Positions 37,478 to 48,538 of a stretch of 64,000 bases of DNA are shown here, piece by piece. How positions within the stretch are numbered: position 1 is the stretch's first letter; the number at the start of each line of letters is the position of its first letter. Both the position numbers and the translations under genes were made by a program. The DNA is from Macrolepiota albuminosa (Eukaryota > Basidiomycota > Agaricomycetes > Agaricales > Agaricaceae): NCBI GenBank assembly GCA_027475525.1, contig JAMWFC010000032.1, positions 1,612,001-1,676,000 on the forward strand, written 5' to 3'. The notes below the pieces were generated by a model that made no database searches, was not told where the DNA came from, and saw only the letters and a list, made by a program, of their open reading frames with translations.

Positions 37478-39330
37478 ATGGCCATCTCTTCGTATTTGGA
37501 ATCTCTCGTCGATGATCCGCGTTTCTTCTGTGCGTGAACCTATTCACCACCGTCATCACTATTGACATTGATACTTCGACAGCACAAGTCGATCCTCAAA
37601 ACACAACTTCGACTTCGCGCGTGAAAAAAAAACGTGGTGACTATGTCAAAACGGCTGCGTCCTTAGTCTTGGGTCCAGATTTCGAATTTGATTCACCAAA
37701 TACGTTGAATGATATCACTGGACTCGCGATCTATGATGAGCTTGACAAAGTAAGGTTTTTCGTGGGCCTGCAGTTGTAGCCTTAACTAATCTTTGTAAAG
37801 ATACTTCCACACCGATCGACTCAGTCCATGTTTTTCTGGCGCAAGCTCGGGAGACCGTTTGCTTCGATGCTAGAAGCGGCACAATTCCCGATGTCCTTAC
37901 AAGTAACCTTTCTCACCTTCGTTTATGCGCGCGTACTCGGAATGATGGGTCCTCTCGAAATCAATGGTGCTGCATCCTACATGACATTCGACGGTAGCCC
38001 AGTGGAATTAAGCTGGACAACTCCCAGTAACATGAAGTCCGAAGATGGCAACGCATGCCGACAGGTGCGATTTGCCATAGAGCCCATGTAATTTTGTCTA
38101 TATAGAATCTTATTTGGTCAGGTACTGATATAATTTCAGAGATCCTCGTACAGGAAAGCTATTGCGAGGACCTGAGGTTCTCAGGTATCTCACGTCTCCA
38201 AAAGGCGGTCTTGGCCTTGTGAAGTGCGAGAAGGGGGTATTGGACTGGTCAATGATCACGGAACGATTCCTCTATTCCGGGACAGATGAAGATGACACGA
38301 AACGCTTCTTTGTTGGTAAGCGTGGTTTCTGCCCTGACAGCGACTTTCTATGATTAAGCCTTTAAAGGATTTGATTTTACACGATCGGGAGAGATTGTAC
38401 TAAAGACATACTATATTCCCTGCACGCGTCGACGTTTTGATGTCTCAGTCAACCCAAGTATGCGGCTTTGGGACGTTGATTACAAACCTTTGCGTTCCCT
38501 CCTTATGACCCTCAATCCAGCTTTGATTAAATCACTAAATATGATGATATCATACTCAGAGGAGTCAAACATGCTTTTCAAGCCCAAATTCCAGATTCTC
38601 TCGATGGACTGTGTATCCAACAAGGCGAATCGCCTAAAGGTATATAATATTTATCCAGTTCTGGTCGAAATCGTCATCATTCGCTTCATAGATGTACTGT
38701 CGCCCGTCACGCGGAACCTCCTGGTACGATGCGCGGCACGCGTTCACCCTCGCTGGGAGACTCGATTCCCCCAAAATGGGCCCTGTGTTGTCCTGCTTGG
38801 AGACGCTGTGGAACCTCCTGTTTCCTTTTGCGCATTCTAGGAGCAATCGCGACCTTGATGAAGGCCTCAGACTCCGGGCTAATCATGACGACACCTATCA
38901 TCGCAGAAGTGCCGACCATCCTACCGGAGGGCTTCTATATTACTATTCTCTCGTTCCTGGTAGTGAAATGATCCTACCCAAGGTGTACTTACCCGTCTCG
39001 TCCGTGTTTCATGGATATCTATTCCTAACGCGTTGATTGACTTGTTAAACAGGCGGTATTGCGCGAATGATTTGGTGATCGCCAAAGCCCTGGAAAAATT
39101 TTACGCCATTGCTGGGCGGGGACATCACGATCACGGTTGGGTTGCAAAAGAAGTTTCTGCTGCTTAGTAAGTTTTTGGAGTTTCCTCATTGAATCTATCT
39201 AATACAGAATTTTAGTAATCACCGCTGTCTCCAAGACAAACCCGGAATTCACACTTATGTGACCTTTGCTCTAAAGAAAAATTATGAATGGGAACTCACC
39301 AGCTATTTCTCACCGGAAGTCTGGGAATAA
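37478..39330 (+). CDS. Aromatic (DMATS-type) prenyltransferase
   Basis: Eight exons join in frame: 37478-37529, 37583-37749, 37801-38087, 38140-38315, 38368-38639, 38692-38999, 39053-39166, 39216-39330, giving 496 residues, the usual size of fungal DMATS enzymes. Family-like blocks are visible: GPLEINGAASYMTFDGSPVE near the substrate-entry part, the basic/tyrosine strands VLKTYYIPCTRRR, KMYCRPSRGTSWYDARH, YYYSLVPGSEMILPKVYLPV, and the C-terminal GIHTYVTFALKK plus SYFSPE. These alternating Lys/Tyr strands form the diphosphate-binding tyrosine shield in the ABBA barrel of this family (PF11991). The enzyme would transfer a dimethylallyl or longer prenyl group to an indole or phenolic acceptor without a DDxxD metal motif. 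No oxidase, methyltransferase, PKS or NRPS gene is nearby in the window, so the product cannot be inferred. The reading is intact. Confidence 0.85.
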
Positions 39331-39425
39331 TCGTAATGAACCTTCGTATGCCTTGTTATTGTGTTAATATTCTGATATCCGTCTCCTCTATAATTATAGC
39401 TAAGTGTATGCTCACAGGCATTTTT

Positions 39426-39579
39426 ATTAATATTTAGTATTTAACACCCTAGAGATTTACATACATCCTTTATTCTATTAACCTGGATCAGTATTAATAG
39501 CAATTAATATTTAGTATTTAACACCCTAGAGATTTACATACATCCTTTATTCTATTAACCTGGATCAGTATTAATAGCA
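39426..39579. repeat. Perfect 77-bp tandem duplication (copy C)
   Basis: Unit 39426-39502 is repeated perfectly at 39503-39579, with differing flanks. It lies about 100 bp after the prenyltransferase stop codon, probably in its 3' UTR or terminator region. Confidence 0.98.
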
Positions 39580-40343
39580 CATATCTATAACTAGTTGTCT
39601 CGTAGCAGCCATCATTATAATGGTTATTGGAAATTCCTAGCTTTTGCAGTTCAATTTCTGAAAAATCCCAAAGGCAAGGACTCGTGTACCTGCACTCACA
39701 ATTTTTAGTGAATGGTGTGTTATAATGTTTGCTATCGAACGGCACGATTTATTTGACGCCACTCCTCCGATCGGATATACTCTTTGAGGGAAAAAAATTG
39801 CCTCCTTCTTGAATGGATAAAGTGTTTCCCATTCAATTTGTCACTTTCGAGAGGAAGTAGTTCTGTATGCTCATTGTTGATTCAAGACGCTTTGCCTGTG
39901 GCAGCGTGCAAAATAATATTTTCATAACTACTAGTATGATCCGAAACAACTTACATAGTTGTGCAGAGTGATATATTGGTCTTTGCCAACCTGATAACTG
40001 CATGTCATCAGTTGGAGATGAACCAGTGACGATGAACGATTATAAAACTCAGCGCCAGCCGTAAACAGCTGAGGATGCAAGAAGAGTGACGCGATTCTAT
40101 GTACGAACAACACGTGGCTACTGAGGATACACACAGAACTGGAGGCCAATAGACTTTTACAGAGCCTTGAGCAAGGTAAAGGATTCACTCTGAGATCACG
40201 TGTATACCATGCAGCGTTGTATTAAGGCTAACCCCTTTAATTACACCTTAATTACAGCTTAACATCAAGGGCTTAATTTGATATGTAACTCAATTCTCCA
40301 AAATTGTCATCTGATCCTTCACCATTGTCTGATTATCCTATCC

Positions 40344-40633
40344 TCATCTGCGAGCAACCTCCACGAACCATCCCTCTTTATTATGGGCTGCTTCTGACAT
40401 ATTCTTCAGATATTGTTGCGTGGAGATATTGCTTGTGGACAATTGCAGCTTCATTGGAGGTAAATGGGAGATGCAGGCCGCCCTGTGCATCACTATCAAG
40501 CTCAACAACAGCCTCATTTGGTCAGTGTTTCTATGCAACAATATGCTTGAGCACGGCATTCATTCTATCTTTCACCCTTCGAAAGTGTTCCCAAATAGGT
40601 CCACGGTTTGGGGGCATTCTTAGATCGAGATGA
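40344..40633 (-). pseudogene. Possible BED/hAT-type transposon N-terminal relic
   Basis: Read on the minus strand, the region begins near 40620 with a W-x-H-F-like lead (GPIWEHF after a frame change) and continues MHRAACISHLPPMKLQLSTS and QQYLKNMSEAAHNKEG. This recalls the BED-finger lead of fungal hAT-like proteins, where one Cys pair and a His are followed by a helix counted from P-x-x-L. Cysteines are partly lost here and no transposase catalytic part follows. The resemblance is weak. Confidence 0.25.
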
Positions 40634-41812
40634 AATGATAAAATTTTGTCATGCGCAGAAGCTCTGCAATCGATGAATATTAGTCATACTATATCTTAAG
40701 CTTTGATTAAGCTTTAAGATTGTAGTTCATTACTTTCAAGGCTTAGGCTCAATGTGTTATTAAGCCTTGAACCTTATCAAGCTTTAATTATAAGTTTAGG
40801 TACAACACTTATGCCATGACATCTGGCACTAGCACCAGGTAAGTATGCTCAAAACGATTCTCACGGAACGCACACTTCGTTACCCCGGGCTGACTCCTAA
40901 GTTACGAAGAGCACCGCAAGCGTTTCATGATATGCTTAAGGTTCAACGAGTAAGGTTCGTAGGGCTTACAGCTTGGAAATGCCGTATTTTGTCTCATGTG
41001 TTGTCTTGCGGCAGTTTGTATCCTCCAGTTTTTGGATAGTAATCGTGCCGCAAGTGCACACGTGTAAGAATCTGTGAACCTGCTCACAATTCCTATCTTC
41101 TGTTCATTTATTGTGCTAAATTTTCCATGCAAGAGTGTTGGCTTGTCTGTGACAGTTTCCATGGAGTTCGTACGTAGCACTCACATAGGGAGATTTGTGT
41201 CCATTGAGTCTGTGTTTAAACAACCTTGTGTCCCAATTATGATGGTTGTATTTACTTTGTACAACTTCTTGTGGTTGCCCATGTCACTATGTTTCTATTG
41301 CGATATCTACTTCAGCTATAATGGTTGCTCGTTATGCCCGTCTCTTTTTGCCAACTTTACAAGAGGCAGTGAGAAATTTCTGTGGCGCAGATATTATCAT
41401 TTCTGGTATCCCTGAAAATTCTTTTCTGCCTAGCTGCATCTTTACTTATCAATGAATTTATATCATTCTCGACCAAGAAACACAACTACTCTCAAATCTC
41501 AAATCCTTCATGGGCACTTGTATCACCCACTATTCATTGCAACTTGAATATACGAATCTAGGCATATGGGTTTAGCTGGTGCACTGCAAACTGTTCACAT
41601 CCACATGTCCATGTCATAATCCACTGAACTGACTGGATTTACTGTTGCTAATGTCAGGACTCTGGACAAGGAACAATTCGATGGAGAGTATCCTTTCTAA
41701 ATTTTCGATAGTTTATGAAAGATCTTTTAATTCATGCCAAAGTTTCAAGTATTTGTAGATAACGCGACAATAAAGTTGAATTTAGAGCTCCAACATTGTA
41801 CACAATTCATGA

Positions 41813-42406
41813 TCAAGTAGGTTCCTCCATACCAACAAAAGTGTCCATCCCTCCAACCACGCTATCTATAACTCTGTTAGATTGTAAATCTGCCTCCCCA
41901 GACTTGTCTCCTTGAAGCATTGCTTGTACAGCCGTTCCAGTCTCCTTGACAGCAATGGAAGAAAGACTTGCGGGCGGAACATAATCTCTGACAGCAACAG
42001 CGATTGCCGAGGCCAAATCCTTTGAGGGCATTCCAAGGGCTCGCGCCAATGCGTTGATCTTATCCTCCACGCTGTCTTCCTCATGTGTCGGCGCTGCTGC
42101 TTTCCCCTTGCGAATGTTGCTGAAAGATGTCGATGAGGCCTCGTCTTGGCGCACCCGCATCCATGGTGAACGTCGTCCAAGGGCCAAATTCCACCATCCT
42201 CCGCGTTCTGTCTTGAGCTGAACAACACGATAGGAGTAGTACGCGCTCAATAGGGCTGTGAGCAGTATCAGGAGATAAATGAGTCGATTAAGGCGTGTGT
42301 TGGAAAGGGGCGGAGAGACTGGTTTCAAAGGTTTCCGCGTTTGCGGAGGAGGCAAGTCATCTGTCGTCGAGATGTTTCGCTTTCTCAACTGGAGACTGTC
42401 GGACAT
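41813..42406 (-). CDS. Small single-pass membrane protein, function unknown
   Basis: One uninterrupted exon of 197 codons beginning MSDSLQLRKRN. Residues 1-41 are basic and Pro-rich, residues 42-62 form one hydrophobic segment (LIYLLILLTALLSAYYSYRVV less one residue), and the remaining 135 residues are soluble and helical with INALARALGMPSKDLASAIA and VAVRDYVPPASL. The basic flank before the segment suggests the N-terminus faces the cytosol (or the mitochondrial matrix side if it is an inner-membrane protein). There is no signal peptide. I do not recognise the family. The intact long frame with a normal composition argues for a real gene; the 3' flank is AT-rich and empty. Confidence 0.6.
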   Translation of the reverse strand: MSDSLQLRKRNISTTDDLPPPQTRKPLKPVSPPLSNTRLNRLIYLLILLTALLSAYYSYRVVQLKTERGGWWNLALGRRSPWMRVRQDEASSTSFSNIRKGKAAAPTHEEDSVEDKINALARALGMPSKDLASAIAVAVRDYVPPASLSSIAVKETGTAVQAMLQGDKSGEADLQSNRVIDSVVGGMDTFVGMEEPT

Positions 42407-42981
42407 GGATGCCAGATGAACGAGAAGTGTGTGACGTCACAAAGTGAGCGCTGAGTGCAAAGCGCCGATCGAGATCCGTTAGAAAAATAAACCACAATAG
42501 TTTCCTTTCACGAGTTAACGTTCCAGATCTAGAAGGATTATGTTCAAGTGCTTTGGCACATACGTATACTAGAAATCGTGCATATGCCAATTAAGTTCAA
42601 ATTAGGGGAGCACAGGTCAAAAGTACAATCATGACCAATCAAAACCGTCATGTAACTCAAAAACCCGGAGACAAAACCCAAAGGGCACTCAGTGACTCAC
42701 TGCTTCGTGGACAATGACACCGCAGGAAGTACCGTTTTGCGATTGTTTTGTATGGATGAGACCGTCTCGTCGGGCACAGCTGAACCAAAAACTCATAATA
42801 GTGAATGATCCACATGCTTACTCCTATACTATGAATAAAGACACGGTATAAAACAGGACACGAAGGCCGGCTTGGCCGGATAGCCTATGAACATCTGCAA
42901 ACAGGAAGGTTTAAGCACGCTGAACGGGCAGGTTAAAAAATACCGAGACTTGCACTACATCGTCATCATAGGAACTCCTTT
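42407..42981. other. Intergenic region between the membrane protein and the HNH gene
   Basis: It holds the promoter of the membrane protein gene on the left and the 3' flank of the HNH gene on the right. A GTATAAAA word at 42846 has no gene in a matching position. Nothing else seen. Confidence 0.5.
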
Positions 42982-43694
42982 CTACCCTCGCCGAACGCCA
43001 AATCGCTGCTTTGATGCGTAACTCTTCCATTTTTGGATGTCGTCTCTCTCAAGAAGTAGTTCCACAGTGAAGTAATTACGTGCCAAATCTTCGTTGGTAG
43101 TGACGTGGTGGACTACCGAATGGCATGGCCTAGAAGAGACGCAACGGATTCAAGCTGCCTCTGTAGAGTTCCAGACTAACTTCGTTACCTGCATAACCAT
43201 GCGACGGAGTTGATCATTATTTCTGGATGCCATTTTTTCTTCAAAACCTTGACGTGTGTAGATCGAGGGATGAGGTGATGATATGTCAAGGGAACTTCAC
43301 GTTCGCAGATCTCGCAATACTTTGTTCGCGTTGAAGACCAAGCAGGAGGGGCTGCACACGCGTCTGCAATATAGTCTACAAGAACTATCTTTAAGAACTT
43401 TAGTGTGTCATCGGAATCAGAAGCAAATCCGTATGAAATCAAAGTGTCTGTAAATGCGACAGAAGTGTTGTCAAGGGGTATATCCTCTATATCGCTAGGG
43501 ACGGATGAACGCGACTCATACGTCGCGGTACGTATGGACTCGGGAAGGGTTGACCAAGATTCTGCAGCAAGATAGGAGGAGAACTCATCGAGTTCCGTCG
43601 ATTCCTGACTTTGTCCCCGCGTTTCTGAGTGAGCGAGAATTCGCTTCGCAATACAGTCTTTGAAGAGGGAGAATTGTATCGAGGCGGTATGCAT
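42982..43694 (-). CDS. HNH-type zinc/nuclease-like domain protein
   Basis: Two exons, 43694-43189 and 43129-42982, join in frame to 217 residues. The C-terminal domain has CEIC (about 127-130), the HNH-like core TYHHLIPRSTH with tandem His, and after the intron CRPCHSVVHH, giving the two CX2C pairs and the histidines of a treble-clef HNH fold. The N-terminal 120 residues are helical and acidic with LDEFSSYLAAESWSTLP. Fungal proteins of this layout are uncharacterised; nuclease activity is possible, but it may only be a zinc-binding domain. The start is chosen at 43694 (MHTASIQF). An in-frame extension to 43817 exists only because the 77-bp duplication at 43642-43795 repeats this part in another frame. 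The gene is divergent from the WDR48-like gene, 368 bp between starts. Confidence 0.7.
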
Positions 43695-43795
43695 CAAGGA
43701 TATTAGAAGGAGAATGCGCGCTTCGCAATACAGTCTTTGAAGAGGGAGAATTGTATCGAGGCGGTATGCATCAAGGATATTAGAAGGAGAATGCG
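43642..43795. repeat. Perfect 77-bp tandem duplication (copy D) at the 5' end of the HNH gene
   Basis: Unit 43642-43718 is repeated perfectly at 43719-43795, with differing flanks. As 77 is not a multiple of three, the second copy reads in another frame and creates an artificial upstream extension of the HNH open frame to 43817. Confidence 0.98.
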
Positions 43796-44062
43796 ACAAA
43801 TAATCGAAACAAGTCACGTTTCACCAGCACTGAGGTGTAATTAAAAGTCCGTGACAAACTGTTTTATTCGCACATGGTCGTTGATTTTCGGAGGACGGGA
43901 AATATCAGGTAAAGAGCATCTATCCAAGCGCTTCCAAACGTCTTCCACGAGGAGTCAGAGTTTGGTGTTGTTATTGATCAATCGATCACTGTCTTCTCTT
44001 AATACGATTCTTCAAAGTTCTACGTACGTATGCTTTATGAAAACGAGTATCTTGTTCTCTAG
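43695..44062. promoter_or_regulatory. Divergent promoter region between the HNH and WDR48-like genes
   Basis: The 368 bp between the two start codons must hold both promoters. Part of it (43695-43795) belongs to the suspect 77-bp duplication, so the real spacing may be 77 bp shorter. No clear core element is visible. Confidence 0.5.
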
Positions 44063-47000
44063 ATGGGAATGCTTCAACAAAGACGGCGGGTGTCATATGT
44101 GATACCTCCACCAGTAGAATCCGTTCCTCGTCTACAACTACCTCCTCATGGAACATCGCGACTGGGATCAACAGGACCATTGCTTATCCCGCTGCGAAAG
44201 GCAACCGAGGCAGAACCGCACAAGCTGACCAAGCATCCTCGGCATAGGCTAGGGATCTCGTCGCTAGCATTAGATACATCTACGCAGCTCGCTGGTCGTG
44301 CGGCGCCAGAAGGGATCTTGTATTCGGCAGGACGCGATGGTCTGGTCATTTCATGGGACCTGGGGATATCCATGAAGAAACGCAAGGTTCCACATAATAG
44401 TAGTCTGAGGTGGAGAGACTGGGAGGCTATGACGGGATGGGCGGACAAGGACGAATTGGACGACTTGGTTCAGAGTGATGGTGACATTTTGGGGGACGTG
44501 ACGATTTACCACAGACGACGTCAGAAGATTAACTCGCAAGTGATACCATACGAGAAACAGTGGGAGACTGAATTGGCTGCATATAAACCCGGAAAGGTGA
44601 TTAGTACAATAACAAGATCTGAGAGGCTGCGGGCTAAATCTTTCTCACAAGGCAACCTCATTTCGACAATGTGCACAGTTCAGCTCAGACTGGATCAATG
44701 ATATACTATTGTGCAATAACCAGCAGACAGGTACACTACCATGCTTCTGACTTATGCTGTATCAACTGATACCTCACAGTGATCTCTGCTTCATCGGACG
44801 GTACCATCAAGTCTTGGAGCCCTCACTTGCCCAACTCACCGTATCCCACGACAATCGGAACGCATGCCGACTACGTTCGCTGCCTGACCCACAGCAGGGA
44901 ACAGAACTGGGTAGCATCGGGATCTTTCGATCGTACCATCAAACTCTGGGATTTGACGCGTGAAGGTCAAGTTGACCCGCTTGTTACGTTCAGCCCTCCC
45001 GATACCAATGCCCCTAAGTCATCTATTTACGCCATCGCTGCTGATCCATTTGGTACTACAATTGCTTCTGGCTCTCCGGAACGCGTCATTCGATTATGGG
45101 ACCCGCGAACGGGCAAACGGACCGGCAAATTAGTCGGTCATACCGACAATATACGCGCTATGTTAATGTCGGAGGATGCAAAGTATCTGTTGACGGGTTC
45201 TGCAGATGGTGCGTGTCCTGTGATCGCCACCGGCTCAACTGATTTGTGTCTCAGCATCGATCAAACTTTGGTCCTTGTCTACACAGAGGTGTCTTCATAC
45301 GTTTACCCACCACACTGAATCTGTCTGGTCGCTTTACTCCTCGCACCCGACATTAGAGGTGTTTTATTCTGGGGATAGATCAGGTTTGGTGTGCAGAGTT
45401 GATGTTGAGGGTTGCTCAGATGTATCCGAGGGCGAGTGCATCCTGCTCTGTCAAGATGGTGACCCTTCTGCGCCTTCATCGGATGGAATCAACAAGATTG
45501 TCGTCATGGATGACAACCTTTTGTGGACGGCATCAGGTCATTCAAATATTAAACGTTGGTCTGTTCCCCAGCGCCGGTCCGTCAGAGCGTCGTCCAACAC
45601 AGTCCTCGACCTTGATCGGAATCGTTATGGGAGGAGCGAGTCATCTTCGCCTCATGTCAGCCAACTCCCCTCGGAGATGAGCACTCGACCTTCAAGTTCT
45701 ACGGCACATGGTTTGAGCGGTTCCATGGCACCCTCTATGCAATCATTAGCGTCTGATACTTGGCCGCCACCATTCGAAAGAGATGACAAGCAAGTCCATG
45801 GTATTCCATTTGAAAGTCTCGTGCGCCTCATATCACCTAACGAGGTGTTTAACTATTCGTCTGGACGAGGAAGAGATCCGGAAGTTGCAACGCTTTATTC
45901 AGCCGCGTCGATCAAGTCAATACCACGTCAGACGCTAATCCGCTCTTCAACATTCCCGACATCCAAGCCCCCGTTGCAGAGGTCCAGGACCGAGGACGTC
46001 TTACATCCAATGAGCACTGCCCGTGCGGATTATGAGGAACGTGAGCTTGCGAGCGATGCGGTCCCGCTGAGAGCGCAGCCCGAGGACGTCCTTGTAGGGG
46101 ATCATGGGCTTGTCCGTTCAATGATACTGAATGACAGGGTACATGCGCTTACGATTGACACATCAGGGGAAGTTGCAGTGTGGGATATTGTGCGTGGTAT
46201 ATGTCGAGGTCGATTTTCTAGGGAGGATGTGGCAGCGATCAGTCATACTGAAAGTTGGGCAGATGGAGGCGGGGGCGAGAAGGAACATAGTCCAAGAGAG
46301 GTGCTGGAGGCTGTTAGAGAAAGGATAGAGGGCGAGGCGGTGGTTTCGCATTGGGCCATGGCGGATACGAAGGCAGGCGTATTGACAATACATTTGACAG
46401 AGAAGTGCTTTGAAGCAGAGGTCTACGCAGACGAAGTTGGTTACGCGAATGATCGACGATTTAATGATGAATCGAAAAGTGTGTGCTTTCGACTCATTGT
46501 CATGAAATCGTTTTTCTCTAATGTGGATTCCTTCAGTCAACCTCGGTAAATGGGTGCTCCGAAATTTGTTTTTAGGGTTCATTCGTGAGGAGCAACGAAT
46601 GCATAGAGGCCAGGAAAGCGAAAGTCCACCTGACAACATACTTAATCCAAGTTTAAGTAGGGCTAACAACGCCCATAGCCGCAAGCCAGAGGCCATGTTC
46701 ACAAACAGCCCTGTTGTACGATCACCGCATATGGTTCCAGCTTTGCCACCTACAGCAGCGCCTCCGACACGATCATCGCCTTTGATGACTTCTCTGATTC
46801 CTCTTCATACCAAGGAAATGACTACTGACGAGGGTGACTCTACACCGCTCCCGACAAGTGGTACTAGTGTTGGTGATTACTCCACTATCCGTGGACGCCA
46901 ACCTGCGGCTCCAGGACAAAGCACTGTCCTTCCTGCTTCTCCTGACGATTTTTCTGGGTGGGTAGGTAAGTCGGATAACTCGGGGCAAAGTAGTATCATG

Positions 47001-47923
47001 GGTCGTTGGAAGAACTTTGGGAAGGCTCGACGACCACAGAATGAAGCTTCTATTACTCCTTTTATGGGTTTATTTGCTCCTTCGGCTGCGCTGACGACTG
47101 CTCCAGAGGTGTGTTCAGAATTCGAATCAAGTCTGTAGTGACAAACACAGTTTAGGGTGTGCCTCGGACAATTGATATGAATATTGTGAAATCGCCAACG
47201 CAAGCAATCTTATCCGGCCCGATCAGTCCTCCATCTTCTTCTGAGAGCCCGACATACGCGCTCCCTCCCAATACCGCAATTAGTATATCTGAAGAGGCTT
47301 TGCCCAGTTACATGACCGTATACCGTGGAACAGTGGCAAGTACCAAGCATGATGTTCAGGTTCTGGAAGGAGCTATGCCTCTGTGGTTATTGGAATACTT
47401 GCTACTCAACAAAATACCAACAATCCCTCCTCATCAGAAGATTAGTTTTGTCCTACTGCCATGTCCAATGCCTGATGGAGAGGAACAACTTCCAGAATTT
47501 CTAAATACGTATGGTAACTGTTCTTTGCGGCGAGTACTGAATGCTGACTGCGTTTCATTAGTACTCAATCAAAACTCACCTCCAGTCGGTATCTACGAGT
47601 TCGCAAGCTCGCCGCCCATGTGAGTATGATATAGTGCGTAATGGGAAGGCTTCTAATAAATATTCAAGGTTCAAGAAAAGCTCGAGAAGCTTTTGTCTCG
47701 TCCTGGGGAAGGGCCCCATGAGAAGACGCAATCAAAGTCCCTTGTTGAAGACGAACTTGAGATATTGTGCAATGATGTCGTGTTGCATCTCAATATGAGC
47801 CTTGCTGTCGTTCGACAGTACATCTGGAAGCAGAGCTCGGAACTGACAATGTATTATCGTCGGAAGTTACCGACGGACCGTCCTAGAGAAATCAAGTCGC
47901 TCTCGCACACTTCAGATTTGTAG
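44063..47923 (+). CDS. WDR48/UAF1-like WD40 protein, deubiquitinase cofactor
   Basis: Eight exons join in frame: 44063-44596, 44652-44730, 44780-45208, 45255-46478, 46537-47108, 47156-47508, 47562-47619, 47669-47923, giving 1167 residues. The N-terminal third is a WD40 propeller; repeats end in VISWDL, TIKSWSP, TIKLWDL, VIRLWDP, SIKLWSL and NIKRWSV. The middle is Ser/Pro-rich. The C-terminal part contains [35 protein letters not shown] and [20 protein letters not shown], which match the order of the WDR48 C-terminal (DUF3337) region with its ancillary and SUMO-like domains. In animals WDR48/UAF1 binds and activates USP1, USP12 and USP46; fungal counterparts are Duf1 and Bun107. It should act as a deubiquitinase activator. 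The very long linker between propeller and C-terminus is Ser/Arg-rich. Confidence 0.85.
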
Positions 47924-48538
47924 AACTATTTAGTTTGTATTTATTATCTATTCTTATTTGATTTGGTTAAGAGAGTGTTTTGACGGAAATGATTCCAGAT
48001 GCGTATATGAGCAGACCGAGAGAGGAGGGCGCAAGTGGAACAGTTCCCCTGAGACTAACGTAGGACGGGATTACTCGAGCGATATGATTCGCAGATAAAT
48101 CGTGTACGTACTAGTGAAAGGGGCTGAAAATCAGATGCTCATGACGCAATATTGTTTGGGATTCTATCTGGTCTGGTTCAGGCAGAACGATATCATGAGT
48201 TAAATGACAGAGTTGACTACGTCAAATCCTCAAAGCATCATGACAAACAGGGGAGTGTTTCTCATTATTTTTGGGTCGTTGGCATGGGTAATTGGAAGAT
48301 TTGTCTGGTGATTGCGTCTGGCGGCCAATATAAGCCGATAAGATTGCGTCAGCATCTCATTTTTGGCCCCTTTGACTCTGAATTATGTGCGACTCATCTT
48401 CGAGCATGAGTGTGTGCCTCCAAGTTCCATGACGCCTATGCGTCATAAGTCTTGCTCTATATCGACCCTAGACCCCTTTCTCATGCCTAAAAGGAAGCCT
48501 CAATTTCTCTGATTTTCCAGTTGTCCATACCCGCCGTT
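47924..48538. other. Intergenic region and promoter of the secreted-protein gene
   Basis: No gene is seen; an 85-codon plus-strand frame at 48152-48409 has no motif. The right side is a CT-rich stretch directly before the secreted-protein start codon, typical of strongly expressed fungal promoters. Confidence 0.45.

Larger units (their letters stand above)
39331..41812. other. AT-rich, transposon-scarred intergenic region
   Basis: No intact gene is seen. It holds the 77-bp duplication at 39426, a possible DNA-transposon relic at 40344-40633, and an AT-rich stretch at 40220-40810 with repeated AAGCTTTAA/TTAAGGCTT-like words in both orientations, which resembles decayed repeats. Short frames on both strands between 40845 and 41455 show no domain. 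Confidence 0.5.
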
